The notes under the pieces were generated by a model. The model was not told the DNA's origin. It did not search any database and saw only the letters and a program-made list of their open reading frames with translations. Positions 54,084 through 62,088 of a stretch of 64,000 nt of DNA are shown piece after piece. The DNA lies in contig NZ_KB905947.1 in NCBI RefSeq assembly GCF_000381125.1, forward strand, positions 1 to 64,000, read 5' to 3'. The number at the start of each line of letters is the position of its first letter. Position 1 is the first letter of the stretch. The position numbers were made by a program, and so were the translations under genes. This stretch comes from Caldimonas manganoxidans ATCC BAA-369. GTDB taxonomy: Bacteria; Pseudomonadota; Gammaproteobacteria; Burkholderiales; Burkholderiaceae_C.

Positions 54084-56048
54084 TCAGGCCGCGCGCTCTG
54101 GCGCGGGGGTGTCGCCGCCGAATCCCTTGAATCGCCCCTTCTTCAAGTGGATGAGCAGCAGGGAGATGGCCGCTGGCGTCACGCCGGAGATGCGCGAGGC
54201 CTGGCCCAGGGTTTCCGGGCGGTATTTGTTCAGCTTTTGGCGCACCTCGTGGCTCAAGGCCGTGACTTGGGAATAGTCCAGATCGGCGGGCAGCTTGAGG
54301 TGCTCGTAGGCCAGGGCGCGCTGCACTTCTTCGTTCTGCTTGTCGATGTAGCCGGCGTACTTGATGCTGATCTCGACCTGCTCGATCACGGCATCGGCCA
54401 GCGTGGCGCCCAGTTCGGCGCGCAGCGTTTCACGTGAAACACCGGCCTCGGGCTTGGCGAGGGCGGCCACCGCGGCCACGGTGTCGAAGTTCACGCCGGG
54501 GCGGCGCAGCAGATCGGCAAGGCTGTACTCATGCTCCAGGGCCTTGCCGATGAGCCGCTCGGCCTCGGCCGCGGGCAGGATGTGAGGATGCACCCAGGTG
54601 GACTTCAAGCGCTCTGTTTCACGTGAAACCGCGTCGCGCTTGCGGTTGAAGGCGTCCCAGCGGGCATCGTCCACCAAGCCCAACTGGCGGCCGATCTCGG
54701 TCAGGCGCAGGTCAGCATTGTCCTCGCGCAGCTGCAGGCGAAACTCGGCCCGGCTGGTGAACATGCGGTAGGGTTCGGAGACGCCTTTGGTGATGAGGTC
54801 GTCTACCAGCACGCCGAGGTAGGCCTGGTCTCGCCGGGGCACCCAGGGCTCGCGGTCTTGGGCCTGCAATGCGGCGTTGACCCCAGCGAACAGGCCCTGA
54901 GCGGCGGCTTCTTCGTAGCCGGTGGTGCCGTTGATTTGGCCGGCGAAGAACAGCCCGCGGATGGCCCGGGTTTCGAAGTTGGGCTTCAACTCCCGCGGGT
55001 CGAAGTAGTCGTACTCGATGGCATAGCCCGGCCGCAGGATGTGGGCCTGCTCCAGGCCCGGCATCGAGCGCACCGCGGCGAGCTGGATGTCGAACGGCAG
55101 CGAGGTGGAAATGCCGTTGGGGTAAAACTCGTTGGTCGTGAGCCCTTCGGGTTCCAGGAAGATCTGGTGCGAGCTTTTGTCGGCGAAGCGGTTGATCTTG
55201 TCCTCGATGCTGGGGCAATAGCGTGGCCCCACGCCTTCGATGCGGCCGGTGAACATCGGACTGCGGTCGAAGCCCGAACGGATGATCTCGTGGGTGCGCT
55301 CGTTGGTGTGGGTGATCCAGCAAGACACCTGGCGCGGATGCTGCGACGCGTCGCCCATGAAGCTGAACACCGGCACGGGGTCGAGGTCCCCGGGCTGCTC
55401 GGTGAGCTTGGAAAAATCGATGCTGCGGCCGTCGATGCGCGGCGGGGTGCCGGTCTTCAGGCGTCCCTGCGGCAGCTTCAACTCCTTGAGGCGGGCCGAC
55501 AGCGACACCGCGGGCGGGTCCCCCGCACGACCGGCGGCATAGTGTTGCAAACCCACGTGAATGCGGCCGTCCAGGAAGGTGCCGGCCGTCAGCACGACCG
55601 TGCGCCCGCGAAAGCGAATGCCCACTTGCGTGACCGCGCCGACCACGCGGTCGCCTTCGAGCATGAGGTCATCGACCGCTTGTTGGAAGAGCCACAAACG
55701 GGGCTGGTTCTCCAAACGGCGGCGAATGGCGGCTTTGTACAGCACACGGTCGGCCTGGGCGCGCGTGGCGCGCACGGCCGGCCCCTTGGAGCTGTTGAGG
55801 ATGCGGAACTGGATGCCCGCCTCATCGGTGGCTGCGGCCATCGCGCCGCCCAGGGCGTCGATTTCCTTGACCAGATGGCCTTTGCCAATGCCTCCGATGG
55901 ACGGGTTGCAGCTCATCTGGCCCAGCGTCTCGATGTTGTGGGTGAGCAGCAGCGTGGCGCAGCCCATGCGGGCGGCCGCCAATGCCGCTTCGGTGCCGGC
56001 GTGGCCGCCACCGACGACGATGACGTCGAATTCCTGGGGGTAGAGCAT
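54084..56048 (-). CDS. mnmG: tRNA uridine 5-carboxymethylaminomethyl modification enzyme MnmG
   Basis: FAD enzyme that with MnmE modifies U34 of tRNAs; 654 residues. [20 protein letters not shown] (FAD), [63 protein letters not shown] and the C-terminal helical MnmE-binding domain are present. ATG 56048 is the family start; an upstream frame adds non-homologous residues. Two parS-like sites occur inside its 3' half, and its 5' region lies next to a cluster of hairpins. Confidence 0.98.
   Translation of the reverse strand: MLYPQEFDVIVVGGGHAGTEAALAAARMGCATLLLTHNIETLGQMSCNPSIGGIGKGHLVKEIDALGGAMAAATDEAGIQFRILNSSKGPAVRATRAQADRVLYKAAIRRRLENQPRLWLFQQAVDDLMLEGDRVVGAVTQVGIRFRGRTVVLTAGTFLDGRIHVGLQHYAAGRAGDPPAVSLSARLKELKLPQGRLKTGTPPRIDGRSIDFSKLTEQPGDLDPVPVFSFMGDASQHPRQVSCWITHTNERTHEIIRSGFDRSPMFTGRIEGVGPRYCPSIEDKINRFADKSSHQIFLEPEGLTTNEFYPNGISTSLPFDIQLAAVRSMPGLEQAHILRPGYAIEYDYFDPRELKPNFETRAIRGLFFAGQINGTTGYEEAAAQGLFAGVNAALQAQDREPWVPRRDQAYLGVLVDDLITKGVSEPYRMFTSRAEFRLQLREDNADLRLTEIGRQLGLVDDARWDAFNRKRDAVSRETERLKSTWVHPHILPAAEAERLIGKALEHEYSLADLLRRPGVNFDTVAAVAALAKPEAGVSRETLRAELGATLADAVIEQVEISIKYAGYIDKQNEEVQRALAYEHLKLPADLDYSQVTALSHEVRQKLNKYRPETLGQASRISGVTPAAISLLLIHLKKGRFKGFGGDTPAPERAA
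54426..54441. other. parS site in mnmG
   Basis: CGTTTCACGTGAAACA differs from the parS consensus at one position. Located in the C-terminal coding part of mnmG. Confidence 0.85.
54615..54630. other. parS site in mnmG
   Basis: TGTTTCACGTGAAACC differs from the parS consensus only in the last base. In mnmG, 189 nt (start to start) from the previous site. Confidence 0.85.
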
Positions 56049-56175
56049 GGGAGGTCTCCGCGGAATGGCCTGCGTCGGGCCTGCATCACAGAGCGCAATG
56101 CCGATCGCGCAGGCAAACCCTTCATTGTAGGCGGCGCGATACATCCATGCCCCCCGCAGGGTCGAATCCCTGGAG

Positions 56176-56302
56176 GGCCTCCCGGGGAGGCCGCAGGCCG
56201 CAGGCGGCCATTCCCCCTGAAGGGGGATTCCCGGGAAAACCCGGGTGACCGTGGAGCGGGGACGCCGAAAATGTAGCGCTTTACGGTGCTGCGGGCCCGC
56301 AG
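56176..56302. repeat. Cluster of short inverted repeats
   Basis: Between mnmG and the gene at 56315: GGCCTCCCGGGGAGGCC (56176-56192), TCCCCCT/AGGGGGA (56212-56227), CCCGGG/CCCGGG around AAAA (56230-56245) and CTGCGGGCCCGCAG (56289-56302), within 130 nt. No T-runs follow. Could be divergent promoter structure or a mobile hairpin-type element; origin unknown. Confidence 0.5.
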
Positions 56303-56314
56303 GCCCGAAGAATC

Positions 56315-56653
56315 ATGACATCGCCACCGTCGAGTGCGCCACCGTCGCTGAACCGGCACACCCTGGCGCAATGGCCGGTGGAGGCGGCCGAGTTGGCGCG
56401 GGCTTGGCGTCTGTTGTACGACGCGCAGGCGCCGCGTTTGCCCTGGAGCCAGCGTTGGCTGGCATTGTCGTCCTTGTTCCCGGCGCGGCCGTCGGCCTGG
56501 CTGCTGGCGTTGGACGCGCGGCTGAGCGCCCTGGACCAGCAAGTACGCCGCCTGGGCCTGGCGCTGAACGAAGCCGCGTTTGCGGCCGCGGCGCGGGCCC
56601 CGTTGCTGCTGCAAGAAGACGCCTATTCGTTCCCGGCCGACACCCGATGGTGA
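56315..56653 (+). CDS. Hypothetical protein
   Basis: A 112-residue protein of unknown function. Pro-rich start, then LARAWRLLYDAQAPRLPWSQ, SAWLLALDARLSALDQQVRR and LNEAAFAAAARAPLLLQEDA, predicted helical. No signal or membrane span. It stands alone on the plus strand between divergent mnmG and convergent mscS; the CDS is supported only by its open frame, codon bias and a plausible ATG at 56315, so it could be spurious. Confidence 0.45.
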   Translation: MTSPPSSAPPSLNRHTLAQWPVEAAELARAWRLLYDAQAPRLPWSQRWLALSSLFPARPSAWLLALDARLSALDQQVRRLGLALNEAAFAAAARAPLLLQEDAYSFPADTRW

Positions 56654-56701
56654 AACCGCCGCGCGCCCGACCATGAGCCGCCCGCGGGGCGGCGGCTCGC
56701 T

Positions 56702-57619
56702 TCAGCGCTGGGCCGTGCCGAGCACGCGCGCTTGCACCGGGAAGGCCGGGGCGCTGCCGTCCTTGGCCTGCCCGGCGTAGATCGTCAGGTGCGGGTAGGG
56801 GATTTCAATGCCGGCCTCATCGAAGGCCTTCTTCAGCCGACGCAGATACTCCCGGCGCACCGACCACTGCTCGATCGGCACGCAGCGCAGGCGGCAGCGG
56901 ATCACCACGGCCGAATCGGCCCATTGATCCACCCCGGCCATTTCCAAGTCACCCAGGATGCGCGGGCCATACGTGTCGTCGCGCCGCATCTGTTGGGCCA
57001 CTTCGTGCATCAGGGCCATCACTTGATCGACGTCTTCCCGATAGGCCACGCCGATGTCCATCACGGCATTGGCGTAGCCGAAGGTCATGTTGGTGACGAC
57101 CGAGATGCTGCCATTGGGGATGAAATGCACATTGCCCGCATAGTCGCGCAGTTGCACGAAGCGCAGCGTCACCTGTTCGACCACGCCGGAGTGGTTGCCG
57201 AGTTGGACCACGTCCCCTTGGCGGATCTGGTTCTCCAAGAGAATGAAAAAGCCGGAGAAATAGTCCTTGACCAGCGTTTGTGCGCCAAAGCCGACGGCCA
57301 GACCGACCACGCCGGCAGCACCGAGGATGGGGGCCACGGAAATGCCCAGCTCGGACAGGATGACCATGCCGGCCACCAGGGTGACCACCACGCTGACGAT
57401 GTAGCGGAAGACGCGCCCCAGGGTTTCGGCGCGTTTGACCGCTTCGCGATCGTCGGTGCGCGCGGTCAGCCGCTGCCGAAACAGCCGGATGGTGCGGTGA
57501 AGCACTTTGACGACGATCCAAGCGACGAGGGCGATCAGGGTGACACGCACGGCGGTCATGGCAAAACCGCCAAGGCCATGCCAGAGGGCGAGGGCGTCGC
57601 TGATCCAATCGTCTTTCAT
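56702..57619 (-). CDS. Small-conductance mechanosensitive channel (MscS family)
   Basis: A 305-residue MscS-type channel that vents solutes on osmotic downshock. Membrane spans at about residues 18-38 (AVRVTLIALVAWIVVKVL) and 72-95, the pore helix region PILGAAGVVGLAVGFGAQTL, FSGFFILLENQIRQGDVVQL in the beta domain, and a cytoplasmic cage ending YPHLTIYAG. ATG 57619 starts MKDDWISDALALWHG; the upstream part of the frame lacks family likeness. It lies next to the trehalose operon, a plausible osmotic stress partner. Confidence 0.9.
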   Translation of the reverse strand: MKDDWISDALALWHGLGGFAMTAVRVTLIALVAWIVVKVLHRTIRLFRQRLTARTDDREAVKRAETLGRVFRYIVSVVVTLVAGMVILSELGISVAPILGAAGVVGLAVGFGAQTLVKDYFSGFFILLENQIRQGDVVQLGNHSGVVEQVTLRFVQLRDYAGNVHFIPNGSISVVTNMTFGYANAVMDIGVAYREDVDQVMALMHEVAQQMRRDDTYGPRILGDLEMAGVDQWADSAVVIRCRLRCVPIEQWSVRREYLRRLKKAFDEAGIEIPYPHLTIYAGQAKDGSAPAFPVQARVLGTAQR

Positions 57620-57651
57620 GCGGGAGGACTCCTTTGTCGAAGCGTCGAAGC

Positions 57652-59031
57652 TCAGTCCCCGGCTTGCGCGAGGGTGTCGAGAAAACGTCGCCGCCACCAG
57701 TGCACGTCGTGCTCGCGGATGCGCGCCAGCAGCGCCCGATGGCGGCGCTGGCGCTCTTCCAAGGGCATGCGCAGGGCCTGTTGAATGGCTTCGGCCGTGC
57801 CATGCACGTCATAGGGGTTGACCAGCAGCGCTTCCTTCAATTGCTCGGCCGCGCCGGCAAAGCGTGAGAGCACGAGCACGCCGGGGTCGTCGGGGTTTTG
57901 CGCGGCGATGTATTCCTTGGCCACCAGGTTCATGCCGTCGCGCAGCGGCGTGACCAGGCCGACGTCGGCCGCCCGGCACAGGCCGGGTATGCGCTTGCGC
58001 GCCACGGTGCGGTGGATGTAGCGCACCGGCATCCAATCGAGGTCGCCGAAGTCGCCATTGATCGCTCCGCACAGGGCTTCGAGTTCGCGGCGGATGTCGG
58101 CGTAGGCATCGACGCTTTCGCGCGTGGGCGAGGCGATCTGGATCAGCGTGGCACTGTGCCGATTTTCGGGGTAATGCTGGAGAAGTTCGCGAAACGCGCG
58201 CACCCGATGAGGAATGCCTTTGGAGTAGTCGAGCCGGTCCACGCCGATGAGCAGGCGGCGGCGCGAATACTGCTCACGCATGGTCTGGTAGGTCTCGACC
58301 GCTTCGCGGCACTGGGCCAGTTGGGCGAACTCGTCCACGTCGATGCCGATCGGAAAGGCCTGCGCGATCGTCGTGCGGCCGAAGGCGCGGTAACGATCGG
58401 CGCCCAGCGCCTGGGCGTCGGCTTCGTTGCGCACGTAGCGTGCGAAGTGTTGCAGATCGATGTTGGACTGAAAGCCCACCACATCATAGGCAAACAGTGC
58501 GCGAATCAGCCACTCATGCTGCGGGATGGCCGCCAGAATTTGCGGCGGCGGCAGCGGGATGTGCAGAAAAAAGCCGATCCGTTGGCTGCAGCCCATCGCG
58601 CGCAGCTCGGCCGCCAGCGGGATGAGATGGTAGTCGTGCACCCAGATCAGATCGTCGGGGCGCAGCAAGGTCATCAGCTTTTGAGCAAACAGCCGGTTGA
58701 CGCGGCGGTAGCCAGCGATATGGCCGGCCTCGAAGTCGGCCAGATCGAGCCGGTAGTGGAAGACCGGCCACAGCACACCGTTGCTATAGCCGAGGTAATA
58801 GCTGTCGTGATCGTCGGCAGACAGGTCGATCGTGGCCAAGGTGACGTTGCCGCTGCGCGCCACGCGCACGGCGCCCAGCTCGGATTCGCCCGGCTCGACG
58901 ACCTTGCCGCTCCAGCCGAACCACAGCCCGCCGGTGTCGTTGAGCGCTTCGCCCAAAGCCACCGCCAAGCCCCCGGCGGCGGGTTTGCGCGGGTCGGCCA
59001 CGCGGTTGGACACCACGACCAGCCGGCTCAT
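57652..59031 (-). CDS. otsA: Alpha,alpha-trehalose-6-phosphate synthase
   Basis: GT20 retaining enzyme that joins UDP-glucose and glucose-6-P; 459 residues. [20 protein letters not shown] at the start, [45 protein letters not shown] and [12 protein letters not shown] are signature motifs. ATG 59031 overlaps the stop of the GH15 gene (ATGA); the long upstream frame is an artefact. Part of otsB-GH15-otsA. Confidence 0.96.
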   Translation of the reverse strand: MSRLVVVSNRVADPRKPAAGGLAVALGEALNDTGGLWFGWSGKVVEPGESELGAVRVARSGNVTLATIDLSADDHDSYYLGYSNGVLWPVFHYRLDLADFEAGHIAGYRRVNRLFAQKLMTLLRPDDLIWVHDYHLIPLAAELRAMGCSQRIGFFLHIPLPPPQILAAIPQHEWLIRALFAYDVVGFQSNIDLQHFARYVRNEADAQALGADRYRAFGRTTIAQAFPIGIDVDEFAQLAQCREAVETYQTMREQYSRRRLLIGVDRLDYSKGIPHRVRAFRELLQHYPENRHSATLIQIASPTRESVDAYADIRRELEALCGAINGDFGDLDWMPVRYIHRTVARKRIPGLCRAADVGLVTPLRDGMNLVAKEYIAAQNPDDPGVLVLSRFAGAAEQLKEALLVNPYDVHGTAEAIQQALRMPLEERQRRHRALLARIREHDVHWWRRRFLDTLAQAGD

Positions 59032-60830
59032 ACCACGCTCTCCCAGGGCGCCGACAGCCGCACCGCGCCGTTGATGATGCCCACCATCGAATACGTCTGC
59101 GGGAAATTGCCCCACAACTCGCCGGTGCGCGCATCGGTGTCTTCCGACAGCAGCCCCAAGGGGTTGCGCGTGGCCAGCATCGCTTCGAAGATCTCGCGTG
59201 CCTGCGCGGTGCGGCCGATGCGCGCCAGCGCATCGATGCGCCAGAAGCTGCAAATGTTGAAGGCGGTTTCGGGCTTGCCGAAGTCGTCGGCGGCCTCGTA
59301 GCGGCGCATGTAGGGGCCATCGCACAGATGGCGCTCCAGGGCATCGACGGTGGCGATGAAGCGCGGGTCCCTGGGGTCGATGAAGTTGACCTCGGCCATC
59401 AGCAGCACGCTGGCGTCCAGATCGCGTCCGCCGAAGCTCTCGACGAAGGCTTGGCGCTGGTCGCTCCAGCTTTCTGCCAGGATGCGCTCGCGCAAGCGCT
59501 GGGCCTGTTGGGCCCAGTGGGCGGCGCGGTCGCCGAGCTGCAGTCGCCGCGCGATCTTGGCCAAGCGGTCGCAGGCCGCCCAGCACATCAGCGCCGAGGA
59601 GGTGTGGACGCGTGCACGGGTGCGCAGCTCCCACATGCCGGCATCGGGCTGGTCGAACACGCGCACGGCTTGCTCGCCCACGGCTTGCAGATGATCGAAT
59701 TCGGCCAGGCCGGGGCGATGCAGCAGGCGCTCGTCATGAAAGGCTTGTGCGGCCGCCAGCACCACGTTGCCATAGACATCGTGCTGGACATGCTCGGCCG
59801 CTTGGTTGCCCACGCGCACCGGACCCATGCCGCGATAGCCCGGCAGATGTTCCATCACGAACTCGGGCAGCTCGCGTTCCAGGCCCACGCCGAACAAGGG
59901 CTGGATGTGCCCGCCGCGCGCCTGCGCCACGACGTTGGACAGCCAGCGCAGGTAGTCTTCCAGCGTGCCCATCTCTGACAGGCTGTTGAGTGCGCGCACC
60001 ACGAAAAAGGCGTCGCGCAGCCAGCAATAGCGGTAGTCCCAGTTGCGGCCGCTGTGCGCAGCCTCGGGAATGCTGGTGGTCATCGCCGCGACGATGGCGC
60101 CGGTGTCTTCGAACAGCGACAGCTTCAGCGTGATGGCTGCGCGAATGACGGCATCCTGCCATTGCAGCGGGATGTGCAGCCGTTGGCTCCAATGGCGCCA
60201 GTAGGCGGCCGTCTCTTGCTCGAAATGGCGCGCGGTGTCGCCGATGCCTTCGGCCAGGGTCTCGTCTGGGCCGAGCAGGAAGTTGTATTCACGGCTGACG
60301 ACGAAGGGCTGCTGCGACAGCACGTAAGACAGGGGCGCGTCGGTGTTCAGCCGCAGCGTCAACGCATCGCCTACGAAGCGCAGATGATTGCTGCCCTGGG
60401 TGAGCGTGGGCGCGCGTCGGCCCCAATCGAAGCGCGGGTTCAGGCGGACGCGCAGGCGCGGCGCGCCGCTCAAGGGGCGCACGCGGCGCACCATGGTCAT
60501 CGGCCGGAAAAAGCGGGAGCGCGAATGGAAGCGCGGCGCAAAGTCGATGATTTCCAGGCGCTGGCCCCGCGTGTCGGTGAGCACGGTGCGCAAAATCGCC
60601 GTGTTGGGCACATAGGCTTGTTCGGCCGAGGCAAAGTCCTCGATCTCGAAGGCCCAGTCGCTGCCGCGCTCGGAGGGGTCGAGCAAGGCGTTGAACACCG
60701 GATCGCCATCGAAGCGCGGCAGGCAGCACCACACCACGCGGGCGCGTTCGTCGATCAGCGCGCTGTAGGTGCAGTTGCCGATGATGCCCAGGCGCAGCGA
60801 CGGCGGGGCTGGTGGGGCAAAGCCTGTCAT
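59028..60830 (-). CDS. Glycoside hydrolase family 15 protein
   Basis: A 600-residue GH15 glucoamylase/trehalase-type protein. The N-terminus LGIIGNCTYSALIDERARV and WCCLPRFDGDPVFNALLDP form the beta domain; the (alpha/alpha)6 barrel has GRNWDYRYCWLRDAFFVVRA and FNICSFWRIDALARIGR. Gene position between otsB and otsA, with 4-nt overlaps at both ends, suggests it acts on trehalose or glucan in the same pathway (a trehalase of this family is known in mycobacteria). No signal peptide, so intracellular. The choice between trehalase and glucoamylase is not settled. Confidence 0.88.
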   Translation of the reverse strand: MTGFAPPAPPSLRLGIIGNCTYSALIDERARVVWCCLPRFDGDPVFNALLDPSERGSDWAFEIEDFASAEQAYVPNTAILRTVLTDTRGQRLEIIDFAPRFHSRSRFFRPMTMVRRVRPLSGAPRLRVRLNPRFDWGRRAPTLTQGSNHLRFVGDALTLRLNTDAPLSYVLSQQPFVVSREYNFLLGPDETLAEGIGDTARHFEQETAAYWRHWSQRLHIPLQWQDAVIRAAITLKLSLFEDTGAIVAAMTTSIPEAAHSGRNWDYRYCWLRDAFFVVRALNSLSEMGTLEDYLRWLSNVVAQARGGHIQPLFGVGLERELPEFVMEHLPGYRGMGPVRVGNQAAEHVQHDVYGNVVLAAAQAFHDERLLHRPGLAEFDHLQAVGEQAVRVFDQPDAGMWELRTRARVHTSSALMCWAACDRLAKIARRLQLGDRAAHWAQQAQRLRERILAESWSDQRQAFVESFGGRDLDASVLLMAEVNFIDPRDPRFIATVDALERHLCDGPYMRRYEAADDFGKPETAFNICSFWRIDALARIGRTAQAREIFEAMLATRNPLGLLSEDTDARTGELWGNFPQTYSMVGIINGAVRLSAPWESVV

Positions 60831-61579
60831 GCGGCGCTCCTTTCAACGCAGGAGGACAGCTGCTGCGACCACGCTGCCAGGGCACGATGGAGCTCGGCCG
60901 GGCTGGCCAGGCGCTGGGGCGCGCAGCTCGGGCCCGCGCCGACCTTGCAGGCCTGGCCCCCCAGGCGCAGCACGGTGGCAAAGCCCGCCTCGTCGGTGAC
61001 ATCGTCACCCGCAAAGGCCGGCTCGCGCCCAGCAAAAGGCTTGTCGGACAAGAAGCGCTCGATCGCCAGCCCCTTGTGCACCCCAGCGGGCTTGACCTCG
61101 ATCACGCACTTGCCGTGCAGCAACTCCAGCCCCGTGTCGGAGGCGATCGCCTCGGCCAGGCGCTGCCGGCAGGCCTCGGCCGCCTCGGGCGCATGGCGGT
61201 AGTGCACGGCCAGTGCCGCGGCCTTGTGTTCGAGCTGCAGGCCGGGGTGCTCGGCTTGCAAGGCGCGTGCGACCGCCTCGACCGCGCTCAAGTCGGGCGC
61301 TGCCAGCCGCCAGCCGCGGCCGTCGGCTCCCCGGCCTTCGGCGCCATGCAGGCCGGCCACCGGCAGCAGCAAGGGGTGCAAGAAGGCATCGATGTCCTGC
61401 ACGGGCCGGCCGGTGACGATGGCCAAGGCCCCCTCGAGCTGTCTGCGCAAGCGGTCCAGCAGCTCGATGAGCGCCGGCTCGACATGCACATCCTGCGGGC
61501 GCGAGGCCAGTTCGGCCAAGGTGCCGTCGAAATCCAGAAACAGGGCGAGCGGCCGCCCATTACATTGAGGCCAATGCAT
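60827..61579 (-). CDS. otsB: Trehalose-6-phosphate phosphatase
   Basis: HAD phosphatase giving free trehalose; 250 residues. ALFLDFDGTLAELASRP carries the nucleophile Asp, ALAIVTGRPVQDIDAF motif, VIEVKPAGVHKGLAIERFL and AFAGDDVTDEAGF the late acidic residues. ATG 61579; the operon is otsB-GH15-otsA, with 4-nt overlaps between successive genes. It probably makes trehalose as an osmo- and desiccation protectant. Confidence 0.95.
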   Translation of the reverse strand: MHWPQCNGRPLALFLDFDGTLAELASRPQDVHVEPALIELLDRLRRQLEGALAIVTGRPVQDIDAFLHPLLLPVAGLHGAEGRGADGRGWRLAAPDLSAVEAVARALQAEHPGLQLEHKAAALAVHYRHAPEAAEACRQRLAEAIASDTGLELLHGKCVIEVKPAGVHKGLAIERFLSDKPFAGREPAFAGDDVTDEAGFATVLRLGGQACKVGAGPSCAPQRLASPAELHRALAAWSQQLSSCVERSAA

Positions 61580-61654
61580 ATCGGCCTCACGATAGCAGAC
61601 TTTGCCGACGCGGTCCGTCAGTCGGGCGCCGACAAGGCGGCCGAGGGCGGCGGC

Positions 61655-62017
61655 TCAGGCGGTGCCGCGCAGCCGGGGGCGAACCGCCAGCATCGGGCCG
61701 TCGGGGCGCCGTGGCCGCTGGGCCTGCAGGTGGCAGTGCACGCATCCGAGCCAGTGACGGGCAGGGGCATTGGCCGATGAAGACGGCTGGGTCGGCGGCT
61801 CCAAGGGGTCCAAGCCAAAGTAAGCCCTGACTTTATTGGCCAGGCGGCGCCACAGAGGATGTCCCCAGTAGCGGTCGAAGAAATAAAAGGCCACGGTATT
61901 GGCCAAGGGCTCCAGCAAGCTGATCGCGCCGGCGATGGCCACGTCGCCGGTGAGTGCATAGCCAATGCCAAAGGCGATGGACAAATGCATCAGTCCGAAA
62001 CAGACGGTCTTGACCAT
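61655..62017 (-). CDS. DUF2061 family membrane protein
   Basis: A 120-residue protein. The first ~75 residues are the DUF2061 domain: VKTVCFGLMHLSIAFGIGYA, then ISLLEPLANTVAFYFFDRYW with two membrane spans and a conserved HPLWRR-like motif. The C-terminal ~45 residues (WLGCVHCHLQAQRPRRPDG) are beyond the domain and not typical. ATG 62017 with GGAGTTCCTC before. Function unknown. Confidence 0.8.
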   Translation of the reverse strand: MVKTVCFGLMHLSIAFGIGYALTGDVAIAGAISLLEPLANTVAFYFFDRYWGHPLWRRLANKVRAYFGLDPLEPPTQPSSSANAPARHWLGCVHCHLQAQRPRRPDGPMLAVRPRLRGTA

Positions 62018-62088
62018 GAGGAACTCCGTTGCGAATGCGTCTTATGAATAGTCTGGCGCTTTCGGAGTTCAAATTCCAATTGATCGAA

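Noticed and set aside
57652-59634. otsA as a 660-residue protein
   Set aside because: The first ~200 residues are a frame shadow of the GH15 gene; the real start at 59031 has the OtsA N-terminal motif and overlaps the GH15 stop.
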